A DNA stretch of 64,000 nucleotides from Lachnospiraceae bacterium (GTDB taxonomy: Bacteria > Bacillota > Clostridia > Lachnospirales > Lachnospiraceae): positions 186,001 to 250,000 of the forward strand of contig CABJBK010000002.1 of the NCBI GenBank assembly GCA_902363825.1, written 5' to 3'. Made by a program: the position numbers and the translations under genes. Shown here one piece after another: positions 33,750-41,437 of this stretch. The number at the start of each line of letters is the position of its first letter. Positions within the stretch are counted from its first letter, which is position 1. A model generated the notes under the pieces. The model saw only the letters and a program-made list of their open reading frames with translations, was not told the DNA's origin and did not search any database.

Positions 33750-34742
33750 CTATTCAACGCTATCTGCCTTGATATGCTGAACCAGCGTCGTATTCTCATC
33801 AATCGGAAGAATCTGTGCTCCCATTCCCTGTAATGCCTCAATCATCGGGCCAAGTGCTTCCACTGTCGTAGACTTGGTGTTGGAATCATGCATAAGCACC
33901 ACGGATGTTTTATATTTTGGCACATCCGTAAGGACATTATTAAGCAGTTCATCTGCCGTATATGCCTGTGAGGTTGCATCTCCGCTGGATACATTCCAGT
34001 CGAAATAGGTCACACCCTCTTCATTCAGGAAACGGATAAATTCCGACATATCCGTATTGCTGACCTGATTGCTGCTTCCTCCCGGAAAGCGGTACAGTCT
34101 GCACTCCTGTCCGGTTATATCATAAAGATAGGACTGCAGCTGATTGAAATCTGTCTCAAATGCATCCAGCGAATCATATACCACACTGTATTTATGGGAA
34201 TAGGAATGCATTCCCAGCGTGTGTCCTTCATTCACTATGCGCTGATACATCTCTTTTGACTGATCGTCCGTCTTGCCGACCACAAAAAACGTTGCCTTCA
34301 CATTGTACTTTGCAAGCGTGTCCAAAATTGCCGCCGTATTGTCGCTTGGTCCGTCATCAAACGTAAGATATACCTTCAACTGGTCGTTCTCTTCCGCAAA
34401 GTTTTCCGAATCCGATTCCACCGCGTTGGAAACGTTTGCGATCACCTGCTCGGTAGCCTTTTCGCCTCCTATCGACTCCGTAGAATCATAGGAAAACACA
34501 CCGGATTTATCTGACGTATTTTCACTCATTGTCTCCGCCGCGCTTTTGCTCACGGTCGCGTCCGAGACAAGCTGTGAAATCTGTTTTTCCAGACTGTTTA
34601 CTTTAAACAGCAGCACCACACACAGGAACATGCACAAAAGCATCCAGATCCCGATAAAGGAAATCAGTCCTCTTTTGATGCGGTTGATGCGCTTTCTTCT
34701 CTCCTGTTGTTCCTTCAAGCTGCTTTGGTTCTTTCCTTCCAT
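33750..34742 (-). CDS. Membrane-anchored polysaccharide deacetylase (NodB domain)
   Basis: 330 residues from ATG 34742, chosen over ATG 34760 because GGAGG lies 7 bases upstream. One membrane helix at about 25-46 puts the rest outside the cell. After a Ser/Glu-rich stalk comes the NodB domain: TFDDGPSD (Asp129, Asp130), HSYSH (metal histidines), RFPGGSS and VVLMHDS. It is likely a peptidoglycan N-acetylglucosamine or N-acetylmuramic acid deacetylase that lowers lysozyme sensitivity, but substrate cannot be read from sequence. It has its own promoter and lies upstream of the bactofilin gene. Confidence 0.9.
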   Translation of the reverse strand: MEGKNQSSLKEQQERRKRINRIKRGLISFIGIWMLLCMFLCVVLLFKVNSLEKQISQLVSDATVSKSAAETMSENTSDKSGVFSYDSTESIGGEKATEQVIANVSNAVESDSENFAEENDQLKVYLTFDDGPSDNTAAILDTLAKYNVKATFFVVGKTDDQSKEMYQRIVNEGHTLGMHSYSHKYSVVYDSLDAFETDFNQLQSYLYDITGQECRLYRFPGGSSNQVSNTDMSEFIRFLNEEGVTYFDWNVSSGDATSQAYTADELLNNVLTDVPKYKTSVVLMHDSNTKSTTVEALGPMIEALQGMGAQILPIDENTTLVQHIKADSVE

Positions 34743-34773
34743 AAGTGACCTCCAGGTCATAACATCTTTTTTT

Positions 34774-34803
34774 ATTGTATCATTAATTGTATATTCATTT
34801 CAA
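34774..34803 (-). promoter_or_regulatory. Sigma-A promoter of the deacetylase-bactofilin-pyrH-frr unit
   Basis: TTGAAA (34798-34803), 18-base spacer, TACAAT (34774-34779) on the minus strand, about 32 bases before the start codon. Confidence 0.65.
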
Positions 34804-34811
34804 CCAATTTT

Positions 34812-35270
34812 TCAAACCTTTTTATTAAATATGGATTTTCCGGGTTCTTCCGGCATTTCAAAATATCTGTTCTTATCATTATGCGGAAACAGCTTTTCCA
34901 TATAAAGGCTTCCAAGAAGATTTTTCACCCGGTCAGGATCCACCTGATTCACCGGCATTTCTTTCATATCGCGCAGGTTTAAGAGCAGCTGTCTGATGTG
35001 TTCCTCTTCGATCTTTTGTCTGTCATCTTCTGTCCTTTGCGCAGCCTGTGCATCCGCCTCCTCCGCCATCTGTATCTCCTCCGGTTCCTGGGTTGCAAGC
35101 TCCTGAGTCATAAGTTCGCGTGTCTCCGGGATCTTATAGATCAGGTTCTCACACGTCTTGGCAAAACACTCCGGATCATACTTTGCCAGAAACGTCAGAT
35201 CATCGATGGTAAGCGTCCGCTTATTGTATATTTTTACATAGATTGACGCAAGCTTTGCATTTTTTTCCAT
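34812..35270 (-). CDS. Uncharacterised acidic helical protein
   Basis: I do not recognise this 152-residue protein. The first 60 residues contain a DDLTFLAKYDPECFAKTCEN motif with two cysteines four residues apart. The middle is rich in Glu, Gln and Ala (a likely long helix or coiled coil). The C-terminal part has LRDMKEMPVNQVDPDRVKNL and the basic end NKKV. There is no signal peptide or membrane segment. AAAGGGAGAAG lies 8 bases before the ATG. It sits after the tsf terminator and before the deacetylase. Length, ribosome site and codon pattern argue that it is real. Confidence 0.75.
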   Translation of the reverse strand: MEKNAKLASIYVKIYNKRTLTIDDLTFLAKYDPECFAKTCENLIYKIPETRELMTQELATQEPEEIQMAEEADAQAAQRTEDDRQKIEEEHIRQLLLNLRDMKEMPVNQVDPDRVKNLLGSLYMEKLFPHNDKNRYFEMPEEPGKSIFNKKV

Positions 35271-35300
35271 AGTATTACTTCTCCCTTTCCTATTTAAAAT

Positions 35301-35329
35301 ACCATATCTGATCTTGCTTTTCCACCCAA
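35301..35329 (-). promoter_or_regulatory. Weak candidate promoter of the 152-residue gene
   Basis: TTGGGT (35324-35329), 17-base spacer, TATGGT (35301-35306) on the minus strand. The match is modest; position after the tsf terminator is the main support. Confidence 0.3.
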
Positions 35330-35335
35330 AGAGCT

Positions 35336-35374
35336 AAAAAAATACCGCATCAGCATTTTTACTGCTGATGCGGT
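35336..35374 (-). terminator. Terminator after tsf
   Basis: ACCGCATCAGCA, 7-base loop, TGCTGATGCGGT, then A and seven T on the minus strand: a 12-bp perfect stem. It ends the rpsB-tsf unit. Confidence 0.92.
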
Positions 35375-35412
35375 AACTTATGAGATCCCATTCATCGGAT
35401 CTGGTCTTACAA

Positions 35413-36342
35413 TTATAACTGTGCTGCAACCTCTGCTGCGAAATCTTCCTGTTTCTTTTCGATTCCTTCACCGGTCTCAAAACGAACAAATTTCTTGATT
35501 GTAACAGTAGCTCCAACTTCTTTTGAAACCTGCTCCAGATATTTTTCTACGGTCTGTTTTCCGTCTTCTGCTTTTACATATACCTGGTCTACCAGACAGA
35601 TCTCTTTTAATTCTTTCTTGATACGGCCCTGGATCATTCCCTCTTTTACCTTTTCCGGTTTCTGGGATTCCTTCGGATCATTGTTGATCTGCGCCATTAA
35701 GATTTCTTTTTCATGTGCGATGTAATCTGCGCTTACTTCGCTGTCAGAAACATATTTCGGATTTAAAGCCGCGATCTGCATTGCAAGGTTCTTTAATGCT
35801 TCTTTTACGGTATCGTTTACTACTGCTGTTTCTGCTACAACTAATACGCCGATACGTCCGCCGCCATGGATATACGGAACAACACATCCGTTATCAGCAC
35901 TGACTTTTTCAAATCTTCTGATCTTTAAGTTCTCACCGATCACTGCAACCTGCTCAACCAGTGCATCCTTTACGGTCTTAGCAGCGTCACCCTGCCATTT
36001 TTCTTCCATAAATGCATCTACATCTGTTGCTTCTGTGGTTAACACCTGCTTTGCAACTTCTGCAACGTAGTTCTGGAACTTCTCGTTCTTTGCAACGAAA
36101 TCTGTCTCAGAGTTTACTTCTACGATAGCTGCCTTTGTGTCACCGTCTACGGCAACATTTACAACACCTTCTGCAGCAACTCTGGAAGCTTTCTTCTCTG
36201 CTTTTGCCTGTCCATTCTTTCTTAAGAATTCAACAGCCTCGTCCATATTTCCGTTTGTCTCATTGAGTGCCTTTTTACAATCCATCATTCCTGCGCCGGT
36301 CATTTCACGCAGATCTTTTACCATTGCTGCTGTAATAGCCAT
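35413..36342 (-). CDS. tsf: Translation elongation factor Ts
   Basis: Nucleotide exchange factor for EF-Tu. 309 residues from ATG 36342, where GGAGGAATCGAAA gives good spacing; the longer frame (36357) starts inside the ribosome site. The N-terminal UBA-like module has LREMTGAGMMDCKKAL, and the EF-Tu contact NSETDFVAKNEKF is intact. The length is somewhat above the bacterial average because of the middle dimerisation domain. It forms an operon with rpsB. Confidence 0.98.
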   Translation of the reverse strand: MAITAAMVKDLREMTGAGMMDCKKALNETNGNMDEAVEFLRKNGQAKAEKKASRVAAEGVVNVAVDGDTKAAIVEVNSETDFVAKNEKFQNYVAEVAKQVLTTEATDVDAFMEEKWQGDAAKTVKDALVEQVAVIGENLKIRRFEKVSADNGCVVPYIHGGGRIGVLVVAETAVVNDTVKEALKNLAMQIAALNPKYVSDSEVSADYIAHEKEILMAQINNDPKESQKPEKVKEGMIQGRIKKELKEICLVDQVYVKAEDGKQTVEKYLEQVSKEVGATVTIKKFVRFETGEGIEKKQEDFAAEVAAQL

Positions 36343-36371
36343 TTTCGATTCCTCCAAATAATAAATTGAAT

Positions 36372-37106
36372 TTATGCTTCTTCCTCTGCTTCACCTTCTG
36401 CAGCTTCAAGATCTACATTTTCAAGCCCCTGATTTGCTTCGATAACAGCATCAGCCATTTTGGAAACGATCAATTTTACAGCTCTGATCGCATCATCGTT
36501 ACCAGGAATGACATAATCTAATTCTTCCGGATCACAGTTGGTATCTGCAATACCGATAAGCGGAATACCAAGTGCGTGTGCTTCCTGTACACAGATTCTT
36601 TCCTTCTTCGGATCTACGATGAAGATCGCATCCGGGATCTTCTTCATTTCTTTGATACCGCCAAGGTTCTTCTGTAATTTTTCAAGTTCTTTCTTTAACT
36701 GGATAACTTCTTTCTTCGGAAGAACATCGAATGTTCCGTCTTCTTCCATCTTTTCGATCGCTTTTAATCTTGCGATACGGCTCTGGATTGTCTTGAAGTT
36801 TGTAAGCATACCACCAAGCCATCTCTCGTTTACATAGAACATATTGCAACGTTCTGCTTCTGTCTTGATCGCATCCTGTGCCTGTTTCTTTGTTCCAACG
36901 AAAAGGATTGTGCCGCCGTCTGCTGCAATATCAGATACTGCTTTGTAAGCTTCATCTACTTTTCCAACGGATTTCTGTAAATCGATGATGTAGATTCCGT
37001 TTCTTTCTGTGTAGATGTACGGAGCCATTTTCGGGTTCCATCTTCTGGTCTGATGTCCGAAATGAACACCTGCTTCTAATAACTGTTTCATTGAAATAAC
37101 GCTCAT
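36372..37106 (-). CDS. rpsB: 30S ribosomal protein S2
   Basis: 244 residues from ATG 37106, with GGAGGTAGAAAC upstream; the frame from 37172 runs through the structured leader. Family motifs are [19 protein letters not shown] (in the N terminus) and [14 protein letters not shown]. The acidic tail ([10 protein letters not shown]) is typical of the family in Clostridia. rpsB-tsf is separated from the fla/che operon by a terminator, a promoter and a leader of about 135 bases. Confidence 0.98.
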   Translation of the reverse strand: MSVISMKQLLEAGVHFGHQTRRWNPKMAPYIYTERNGIYIIDLQKSVGKVDEAYKAVSDIAADGGTILFVGTKKQAQDAIKTEAERCNMFYVNERWLGGMLTNFKTIQSRIARLKAIEKMEEDGTFDVLPKKEVIQLKKELEKLQKNLGGIKEMKKIPDAIFIVDPKKERICVQEAHALGIPLIGIADTNCDPEELDYVIPGNDDAIRAVKLIVSKMADAVIEANQGLENVDLEAAEGEAEEEA

Positions 37107-37149
37107 GTTTCTACCTCCAACTGGTTTTTCATCCATATGCTTCCTTTTG

Positions 37150-37178
37150 CAGGATAACCTTTCGGCACCCATCCTGCC
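37150..37178 (-). promoter_or_regulatory. rpsB leader hairpin 2
   Basis: GCAGGAT (37172-37178) and ATCCTGC (37150-37156) pair across a 15-base loop on the minus strand, 44 bases before the rpsB start. No T-run follows. Several rpsB leaders bind S2 in other bacteria; I cannot match this one to a named family. Confidence 0.5.
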
Positions 37179-37198
37179 ATCGACATATGTGTCTTTTT

Positions 37199-37239
37199 TT
37201 GCAACTTATCCGGGCGTTTCTCGGATAAGCGCTCTGCAA
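37199..37239 (-). promoter_or_regulatory. rpsB leader hairpin 1
   Basis: CTTATCCG/CGGATAAG (8 bp) extended by TTGCA/TGCAA beyond a one-sided bulge of five bases, starting about 8 bases after the -10 box of the rpsB promoter. Seven A follow on the RNA, not T, so it is not a minus-strand terminator. Confidence 0.55.
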
Positions 37240-37246
37240 CTTTTGT

Positions 37247-37275
37247 AGTATATCACAAAAGCCCCTGACACGCAA
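37247..37275 (-). promoter_or_regulatory. Sigma-A promoter of rpsB-tsf
   Basis: TTGCGT (37270-37275), 17-base spacer, TATACT (37247-37252) on the minus strand. The -35 box falls in the loop of the hairpin that ends the fla/che operon. Confidence 0.8.
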
Positions 37276-37285
37276 GGGCTTTTTG
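37257..37285 (-). terminator. Terminator at the end of the fla/che operon
   Basis: AAAAGCCC, 11-base loop, GGGCTTTT, 18 bases after the stop of the last operon gene. The T-run on the minus strand is short (TTTTGTG), so read-through into rpsB is possible. Confidence 0.5.
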
Positions 37286-37301
37286 TTTTTCCATTATGAA
37301 T

Positions 37302-37883
37302 TTATGGTGCGAGAACCTTTAAGATCTCATCATAGGAAGCTCCGGAACGGATCTTGAAATCTCCCGTCCGCAGTCTGCTGTCATATCCTTTACTTATCAT
37401 ATAACGGTTGAACGCGGTCGCATCATCCACAAGTCCCGCTTTATACAGGTTAAACGCCACGGTATCCGAAGATTCCCCGGATTTGACGGTAAATGCCACT
37501 TCACCGGAAGTCTCCTGCTTTACTTCTCCCACAACATTTCCTGTGGTATCTTCCGGCGCTGCCGGCTCTGCAGCGGCTTCGGTCTGCGGCTCTGTTTCCG
37601 GTTCCGATGCGTTTTCTGTGTTTTCATCGGCATTTTCTTCGGTGCCTGCTTCTGTATTCTGTACATCCTGCTCTGTCTCAGGCTGCGCTTCTGTCCCGGT
37701 ATTTTCTTCTGTTCCGGTTTCCGTCTGTCCCTCATCTGCCATAACCATGCCAAGCTGTTCTGCCCGCTGCATGATCTCCTGATCCGAAAGTTTTTCTTTT
37801 TTTCCGGAAAACGCAACCATCAATACCAGTGTGGTGACAATAATTCCAATTCCAAGTCCCCGTAAATAATACTTTAACTTCAC
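37302..37883 (-). CDS. Small membrane-anchored MltG-like protein lacking the catalytic domain
   Basis: 193 residues: one N-terminal membrane helix (about 8-25), an acidic Glu/Thr-rich spacer (about 50-120) and a C-terminal module (about 128-193; FTVKSGESSDTVAF, then LRTGDFKIRSGASYDEIL). This resembles the LysM-like N-terminal module of the transglycosylase MltG/YceG. The large catalytic domain with its glutamate is absent, so the protein probably binds peptidoglycan without cutting it. The GTG start overlaps the previous stop by one base (TAGTG). It is the last gene of the fla/che operon, which suggests a role at the wall around the motor. Confidence 0.8.
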   Translation of the reverse strand: MKLKYYLRGLGIGIIVTTLVLMVAFSGKKEKLSDQEIMQRAEQLGMVMADEGQTETGTEENTGTEAQPETEQDVQNTEAGTEENADENTENASEPETEPQTEAAAEPAAPEDTTGNVVGEVKQETSGEVAFTVKSGESSDTVAFNLYKAGLVDDATAFNRYMISKGYDSRLRTGDFKIRSGASYDEILKVLAP

Positions 37884-38707
37884 TATGCTTCTTCCTCTCT
37901 GAACAGTCCCAGTACCAGCTTCACTTCACCGACGCCAAGTCCTAATTCTTTCGCGATCTCTATCTCAGACGCTCCCTGTCTGTGAAGCTCTAAGATCGCT
38001 GCATTGTGATTGCTCTCCTGCTGCACCGTTTCTTCTTTTTCTTCCACTTCCGGTTCTGCTTCTTCTTCCGGTACTTCTTCTGTCTGCTCTTCGCTTATTT
38101 CTTCCACTTCCGGCAGCTGCTGTTCTGCTTCCTGCTCGGCCGCTTTTTCCGCCAGAAACGCGTTGATCGCCTCGATGAAGTCTGCTGTCTTTGCTTCCAT
38201 TTCCTGCGAAAGTTCCTCTTCGCGCTCTTTGATATGCTCCTCAATTTTTGCAAGCGCAGCCGCAAGATCCGTATCCTGCGTTTCTTTCTTCTGATCAATT
38301 TCCGAAAGCAGCTTCTGCAGTTCTTCCATGTGCTCGGTCATCGTCGCATGCTTGTCGTTTAACATGCTATATAAAAACATAATCTCATTATGCGTTTTAT
38401 TCATATTTTCCATCACGGTATCGGAGAACTCGCTGATCGCCATGATCTTTTCGTTCGTCTCTTTATCCAGCGCGCGATCCACGCGGTCGGAAGACTGTTC
38501 GATCGAGTTTACGATCGACTGTTCGATCTGCGTATCGATTTTCTGCTGTGCGCTCGTAAGCTCACGTTCCAAGATCCTCCGGATCTCATCCTCACTGAGT
38601 TCCGAAACCTTGTTCAGTTCCGAGCCGGAAAGTCTTTCTGTAATCAGAAAGCTTCCGACCATAAATACTATCCCAACCAGTAAAAGGGTAATTTCTAATC
38701 CTGTCAT
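37883..38707 (-). CDS. DUF6115 membrane protein, possible SwrB counterpart
   Basis: 274 residues: one membrane helix at the very N terminus (about 5-22), a long predicted coiled coil (about 35-185), a Glu/Val-rich acidic stretch (about 185-235) and a C-terminal helix-turn-helix-like motif (LHRQGASEIEIAKELGLGVG). In Bacillus the gene after sigD is swrB, a single-pass membrane protein that promotes flagellar export-gate assembly. Position and architecture match, but sequence identity cannot be judged here. AAAGGAGTATTACGGCA precedes the ATG. Confidence 0.75.
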   Translation of the reverse strand: MTGLEITLLLVGIVFMVGSFLITERLSGSELNKVSELSEDEIRRILERELTSAQQKIDTQIEQSIVNSIEQSSDRVDRALDKETNEKIMAISEFSDTVMENMNKTHNEIMFLYSMLNDKHATMTEHMEELQKLLSEIDQKKETQDTDLAAALAKIEEHIKEREEELSQEMEAKTADFIEAINAFLAEKAAEQEAEQQLPEVEEISEEQTEEVPEEEAEPEVEEKEETVQQESNHNAAILELHRQGASEIEIAKELGLGVGEVKLVLGLFREEEA

Positions 38708-38722
38708 TGCCGTAATACTCCT

Positions 38723-39037
38723 TTATATGCGAATGTCAAACCCACCGGACATTCCCTTTGCTTTCATCTTTCCGTCTTCTTTTTTTCTGTCGCGCTTCTT
38801 ATTTTTCTGCTGTTCATACTGAGAATTGCCCTTTTCCTTCGCATCATAGCGATATTCCTGTTCATTGGCATCATCCGCATGTACTACCTGCTTTAATTTC
38901 TGCTCTCCCTGTTTACCAAAATGTGTCTGTATGTTCTGCTGATCCACCATTGGTTTTGCGTCTTCCTGCTGTTTTAAGGTACCGACGTCCTGAGACCTCT
39001 GTACCATTCCATTTAAATCAACTGGTCGAATTGACAT
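38723..39037 (-). CDS. Uncharacterised small basic protein of the fla/che operon
   Basis: 104 residues, not recognised. It starts with MSIRPVDLNGMVQRSQDVG, followed by a Gln/Glu-rich helix and a very basic stretch (KNKKRDRKKEDGK), and ends GGFDIRI. No membrane segment or cysteine. GAGGTGAGGAT before the ATG is a good ribosome site, and the gene is packed between fapA (10 bases) and the DUF6115 gene (15 bases). A regulatory or motor-accessory role is a guess from position. Confidence 0.72.
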   Translation of the reverse strand: MSIRPVDLNGMVQRSQDVGTLKQQEDAKPMVDQQNIQTHFGKQGEQKLKQVVHADDANEQEYRYDAKEKGNSQYEQQKNKKRDRKKEDGKMKAKGMSGGFDIRI

Positions 39038-39047
39038 ATCCTCACCT

Positions 39048-40649
39048 CTATAATGGAATAATCTTTATTTCTCCGTCCTGACGGATAAACTGACTGTAAG
39101 TACGTTCATTTTTTAATGTCATTCTCGTATCCGATATCACGATCGTCACACCGGAATAGATCGTATTGGCGACTTTGACACGGGCAGAACTTCCAAGCGC
39201 CAGGATCCCGTTTATTTTTGCCGCTTCTGCTTTTAAAGGTTCTGCTGCTCCCTTTAACTGCTTTAACTGTTCCGCAAGTTTTCTGACATAAGTAAGCTGT
39301 TCCTGTGACAGATGCTCGCCGTGCTTTAACTTTTCACTGTATGTTGTCACGATCGGTTTGATCCGGTCGATCTGCTCATTGTATGTGCGGATCTGTTTTT
39401 GCAGTTCCACATACCGTTCCTTTTCAAGCGGATCCGCCCCAACCTCGATCTGTGTGATCGTCTCCATCGCAGATCCGATCGTCTTTGCCGAAACAAGATT
39501 GCCGGCACGGATAATCCCTCCGGTAATAAAGCCTTTCTTACCGTCTACGATCACATCACTGTAAGCATCTACCTGACTGTGCAGGATCGCTTCCGAATCC
39601 ACATAGCCACCGGAAATAACTTTCGCGTTTTCTATAAATTTACAGAGGACATTTCCGCTTGCCTGCAGCACACCTTTTCCCATGCCGTGGATCCCGCGCT
39701 TTACGATGATCTGTCCGCCCGCATAAAGTTCCGCATCCTCCACGATGCCTTCTACCACGATATCACCTTTTGCCGAAATGCGGAACCCGCCTTTTACATT
39801 ACCACGAACTGTCACACTTCCGCTGTACTCAATATTTCCCGTGGAATTGTCAACATCTGCCGGCACCTCATATACATCCGACACAAACACCTTGCCACCC
39901 ACCAGGCTGGCATGTCCGGTCACATCCGAGTAAAGTTCTCTTTTGTCCTCCGAGATCGTGATATTGTTTCCATAAGACAGCTTGTTCCCTTTTACGGCAT
40001 GCGGTCTTATCTCCTCACCATAGACATTGATCCCCGGCTTTCCCGGATCTTCCGGTATCAGCTCCGCGATCTTCTGTCCCTTCTCCACATGACCGATGGT
40101 ATTGAGATCCTTGTAATTTACAGTTCCGTCTTCATTTCGTTTCGGCCGTAGATTGGTATTGGTATTGAAAAAATACTGTATTTTCGCATCATGTCCCTCG
40201 ACAGGTTCTTTTCCCTGCGCGATCACATAATCCGTCGCGTACCTGCGTTCCCCGAGAAAAGAAAGAATCTGCTTTTGACTGATCCCTGCCTTTATCTTTT
40301 CTTTTCCAAGCCTTGCTGCGATATCTTCGAGCGTAAGCGTTTTTCCTCCGTTTGCCGGCGGATAAAAGCGCGCTGTCGCATGCATTTTATCCTGAAACAC
40401 AAACAGCTCCATTGTTTCATCCAGCTTGCCGATACTGCCAGGCTCTCCTACCCGGATCTTCCTTTTCTCCTCGGTCTGTTCTGCTGCTTCTTTGATCTTT
40501 TTTAAATCATACTTATCCAGCCCGTGGCTGTCCAGATAAGCCGTTATCTCGGTAACCGCAAGAAGTTTTCCGTCTTCCTGTGGCGGTATGATCTCCACAT
40601 AAACTCCGTCCTGACAGGTAACCAGTTCAAAATACGCATTTTTTCCCAT
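39048..40649 (-). CDS. fapA: FapA/DUF342 flagellar assembly protein A
   Basis: 533 residues of the DUF342 family: an N-terminal region of about 170, then a right-handed beta-helix-like domain rich in short glycine repeats (GNVKGGFRISAKGDIVVEG, GGIIRAGNLVSAKTIG) and a helical C-terminal pair (about 405-480). In Vibrio, FapA helps place the polar flagellum. Here it directly follows the motility sigma factor, and FlhF and FlhG are in the same operon. GGGGAAAATACT precedes the ATG. Cytoplasmic, no signal sequence. Confidence 0.82.
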   Translation of the reverse strand: MGKNAYFELVTCQDGVYVEIIPPQEDGKLLAVTEITAYLDSHGLDKYDLKKIKEAAEQTEEKRKIRVGEPGSIGKLDETMELFVFQDKMHATARFYPPANGGKTLTLEDIAARLGKEKIKAGISQKQILSFLGERRYATDYVIAQGKEPVEGHDAKIQYFFNTNTNLRPKRNEDGTVNYKDLNTIGHVEKGQKIAELIPEDPGKPGINVYGEEIRPHAVKGNKLSYGNNITISEDKRELYSDVTGHASLVGGKVFVSDVYEVPADVDNSTGNIEYSGSVTVRGNVKGGFRISAKGDIVVEGIVEDAELYAGGQIIVKRGIHGMGKGVLQASGNVLCKFIENAKVISGGYVDSEAILHSQVDAYSDVIVDGKKGFITGGIIRAGNLVSAKTIGSAMETITQIEVGADPLEKERYVELQKQIRTYNEQIDRIKPIVTTYSEKLKHGEHLSQEQLTYVRKLAEQLKQLKGAAEPLKAEAAKINGILALGSSARVKVANTIYSGVTIVISDTRMTLKNERTYSQFIRQDGEIKIIPL

Positions 40650-40663
40650 AGTATTTTCCCCAC

Positions 40664-41431
40664 TTATTCGTTTACAAGAATATCCATATATTTTCCCATT
40701 TTCGCTCTCATTTTAAGCAGTGCTTTGGTATGAAGCTGGGAAACTCTGGACTCCGACACTTCCAGTACCTTACTGATTTCTTTTAAGGTCAGATCCTCAT
40801 AGTAATATAACAAAATGACCTTTTTCTCTTTCTCTGTTAAGACCTCCAGAGCCTCTTCCAGAACCTGTTTCAGTTCACTTTCACTGACAACATCCTCCGG
40901 CTGTGAGAAATGCGAATTCCCCCTTGCATCCATCACAGGCTCCTGTCCCTGCTCCAAAAATTCATTTAACGATATTACGTTTGTAATTTTCAGTCTCGAC
41001 TGCCACTCCGTCAGCTCTTCCTGCTCCAGTCCCAGTTCTCCCGCGACCTGTTCGTCTGTGGCGTTTTTTCCCGTCCGCATTTCAATATTGCGGATCGCTT
41101 CGTCGATCTTTTTTTGCTTCTGTCGCACGGTTCGCGGTATCCAGTCCATCTTTCGGATCTGGTCCAGAATAGCCCCACGAATACGCAGGCTGGCATAAGT
41201 TTCAAATTTCACATCCTTTTGCATGTCAAATTTGTCAATGGCATCGATCAACCCGAAAATACCGTAACTCACCAGATCCTCATATTCCACATTATATCCC
41301 AGGTACATGCTGAGCCGTCCCGCGACCACCTTCACAAGCGGCGCATATTCCAGGATAATCTGTTCGCGCATTTCCGGAGTAGGAGACTTTCGATATGTTT
41401 CCCACAATTTTTGCTTGTCAACTGCCTTCAT
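40664..41431 (-). CDS. fliA: Motility sigma factor (sigma-28, FliA/SigD/WhiG family)
   Basis: 255 residues. Region 2 contains YEDLVSYGIFGLIDAIDKF and RIRGAILDQIRKMDWIPR, region 3 KKIDEAIRNIEMRTGKN, and region 4 an LTLKEISKVLEVSESRVSQ helix-turn-helix, all typical of the sigma-28 class. It should read late flagellar and chemotaxis promoters (TAAA-N15-GCCGATAA-like), mostly outside this window. The position after cheD matches sigD in Bacillus. No flgM anti-sigma gene is present in the window. Confidence 0.94.
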   Translation of the reverse strand: MKAVDKQKLWETYRKSPTPEMREQIILEYAPLVKVVAGRLSMYLGYNVEYEDLVSYGIFGLIDAIDKFDMQKDVKFETYASLRIRGAILDQIRKMDWIPRTVRQKQKKIDEAIRNIEMRTGKNATDEQVAGELGLEQEELTEWQSRLKITNVISLNEFLEQGQEPVMDARGNSHFSQPEDVVSESELKQVLEEALEVLTEKEKKVILLYYYEDLTLKEISKVLEVSESRVSQLHTKALLKMRAKMGKYMDILVNE

Positions 41432-41437
41432 AATTTG

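Noticed and set aside
32741..33772. 343-residue Ser/Thr-rich plus-strand frame opposite the bactofilin gene
   Set aside because: It mirrors the Glu/Pro-rich coding stretch (GAA/GAG read backwards gives TTC/CTC, shifted to Ser codons), has no ribosome site and no domain.
37107..37200. GCCGAAAGG in the rpsB leader, considered as part of a riboswitch
   Set aside because: The surrounding stems do not fit any riboswitch class I know; a ribosomal-protein leader is more sensible before rpsB.
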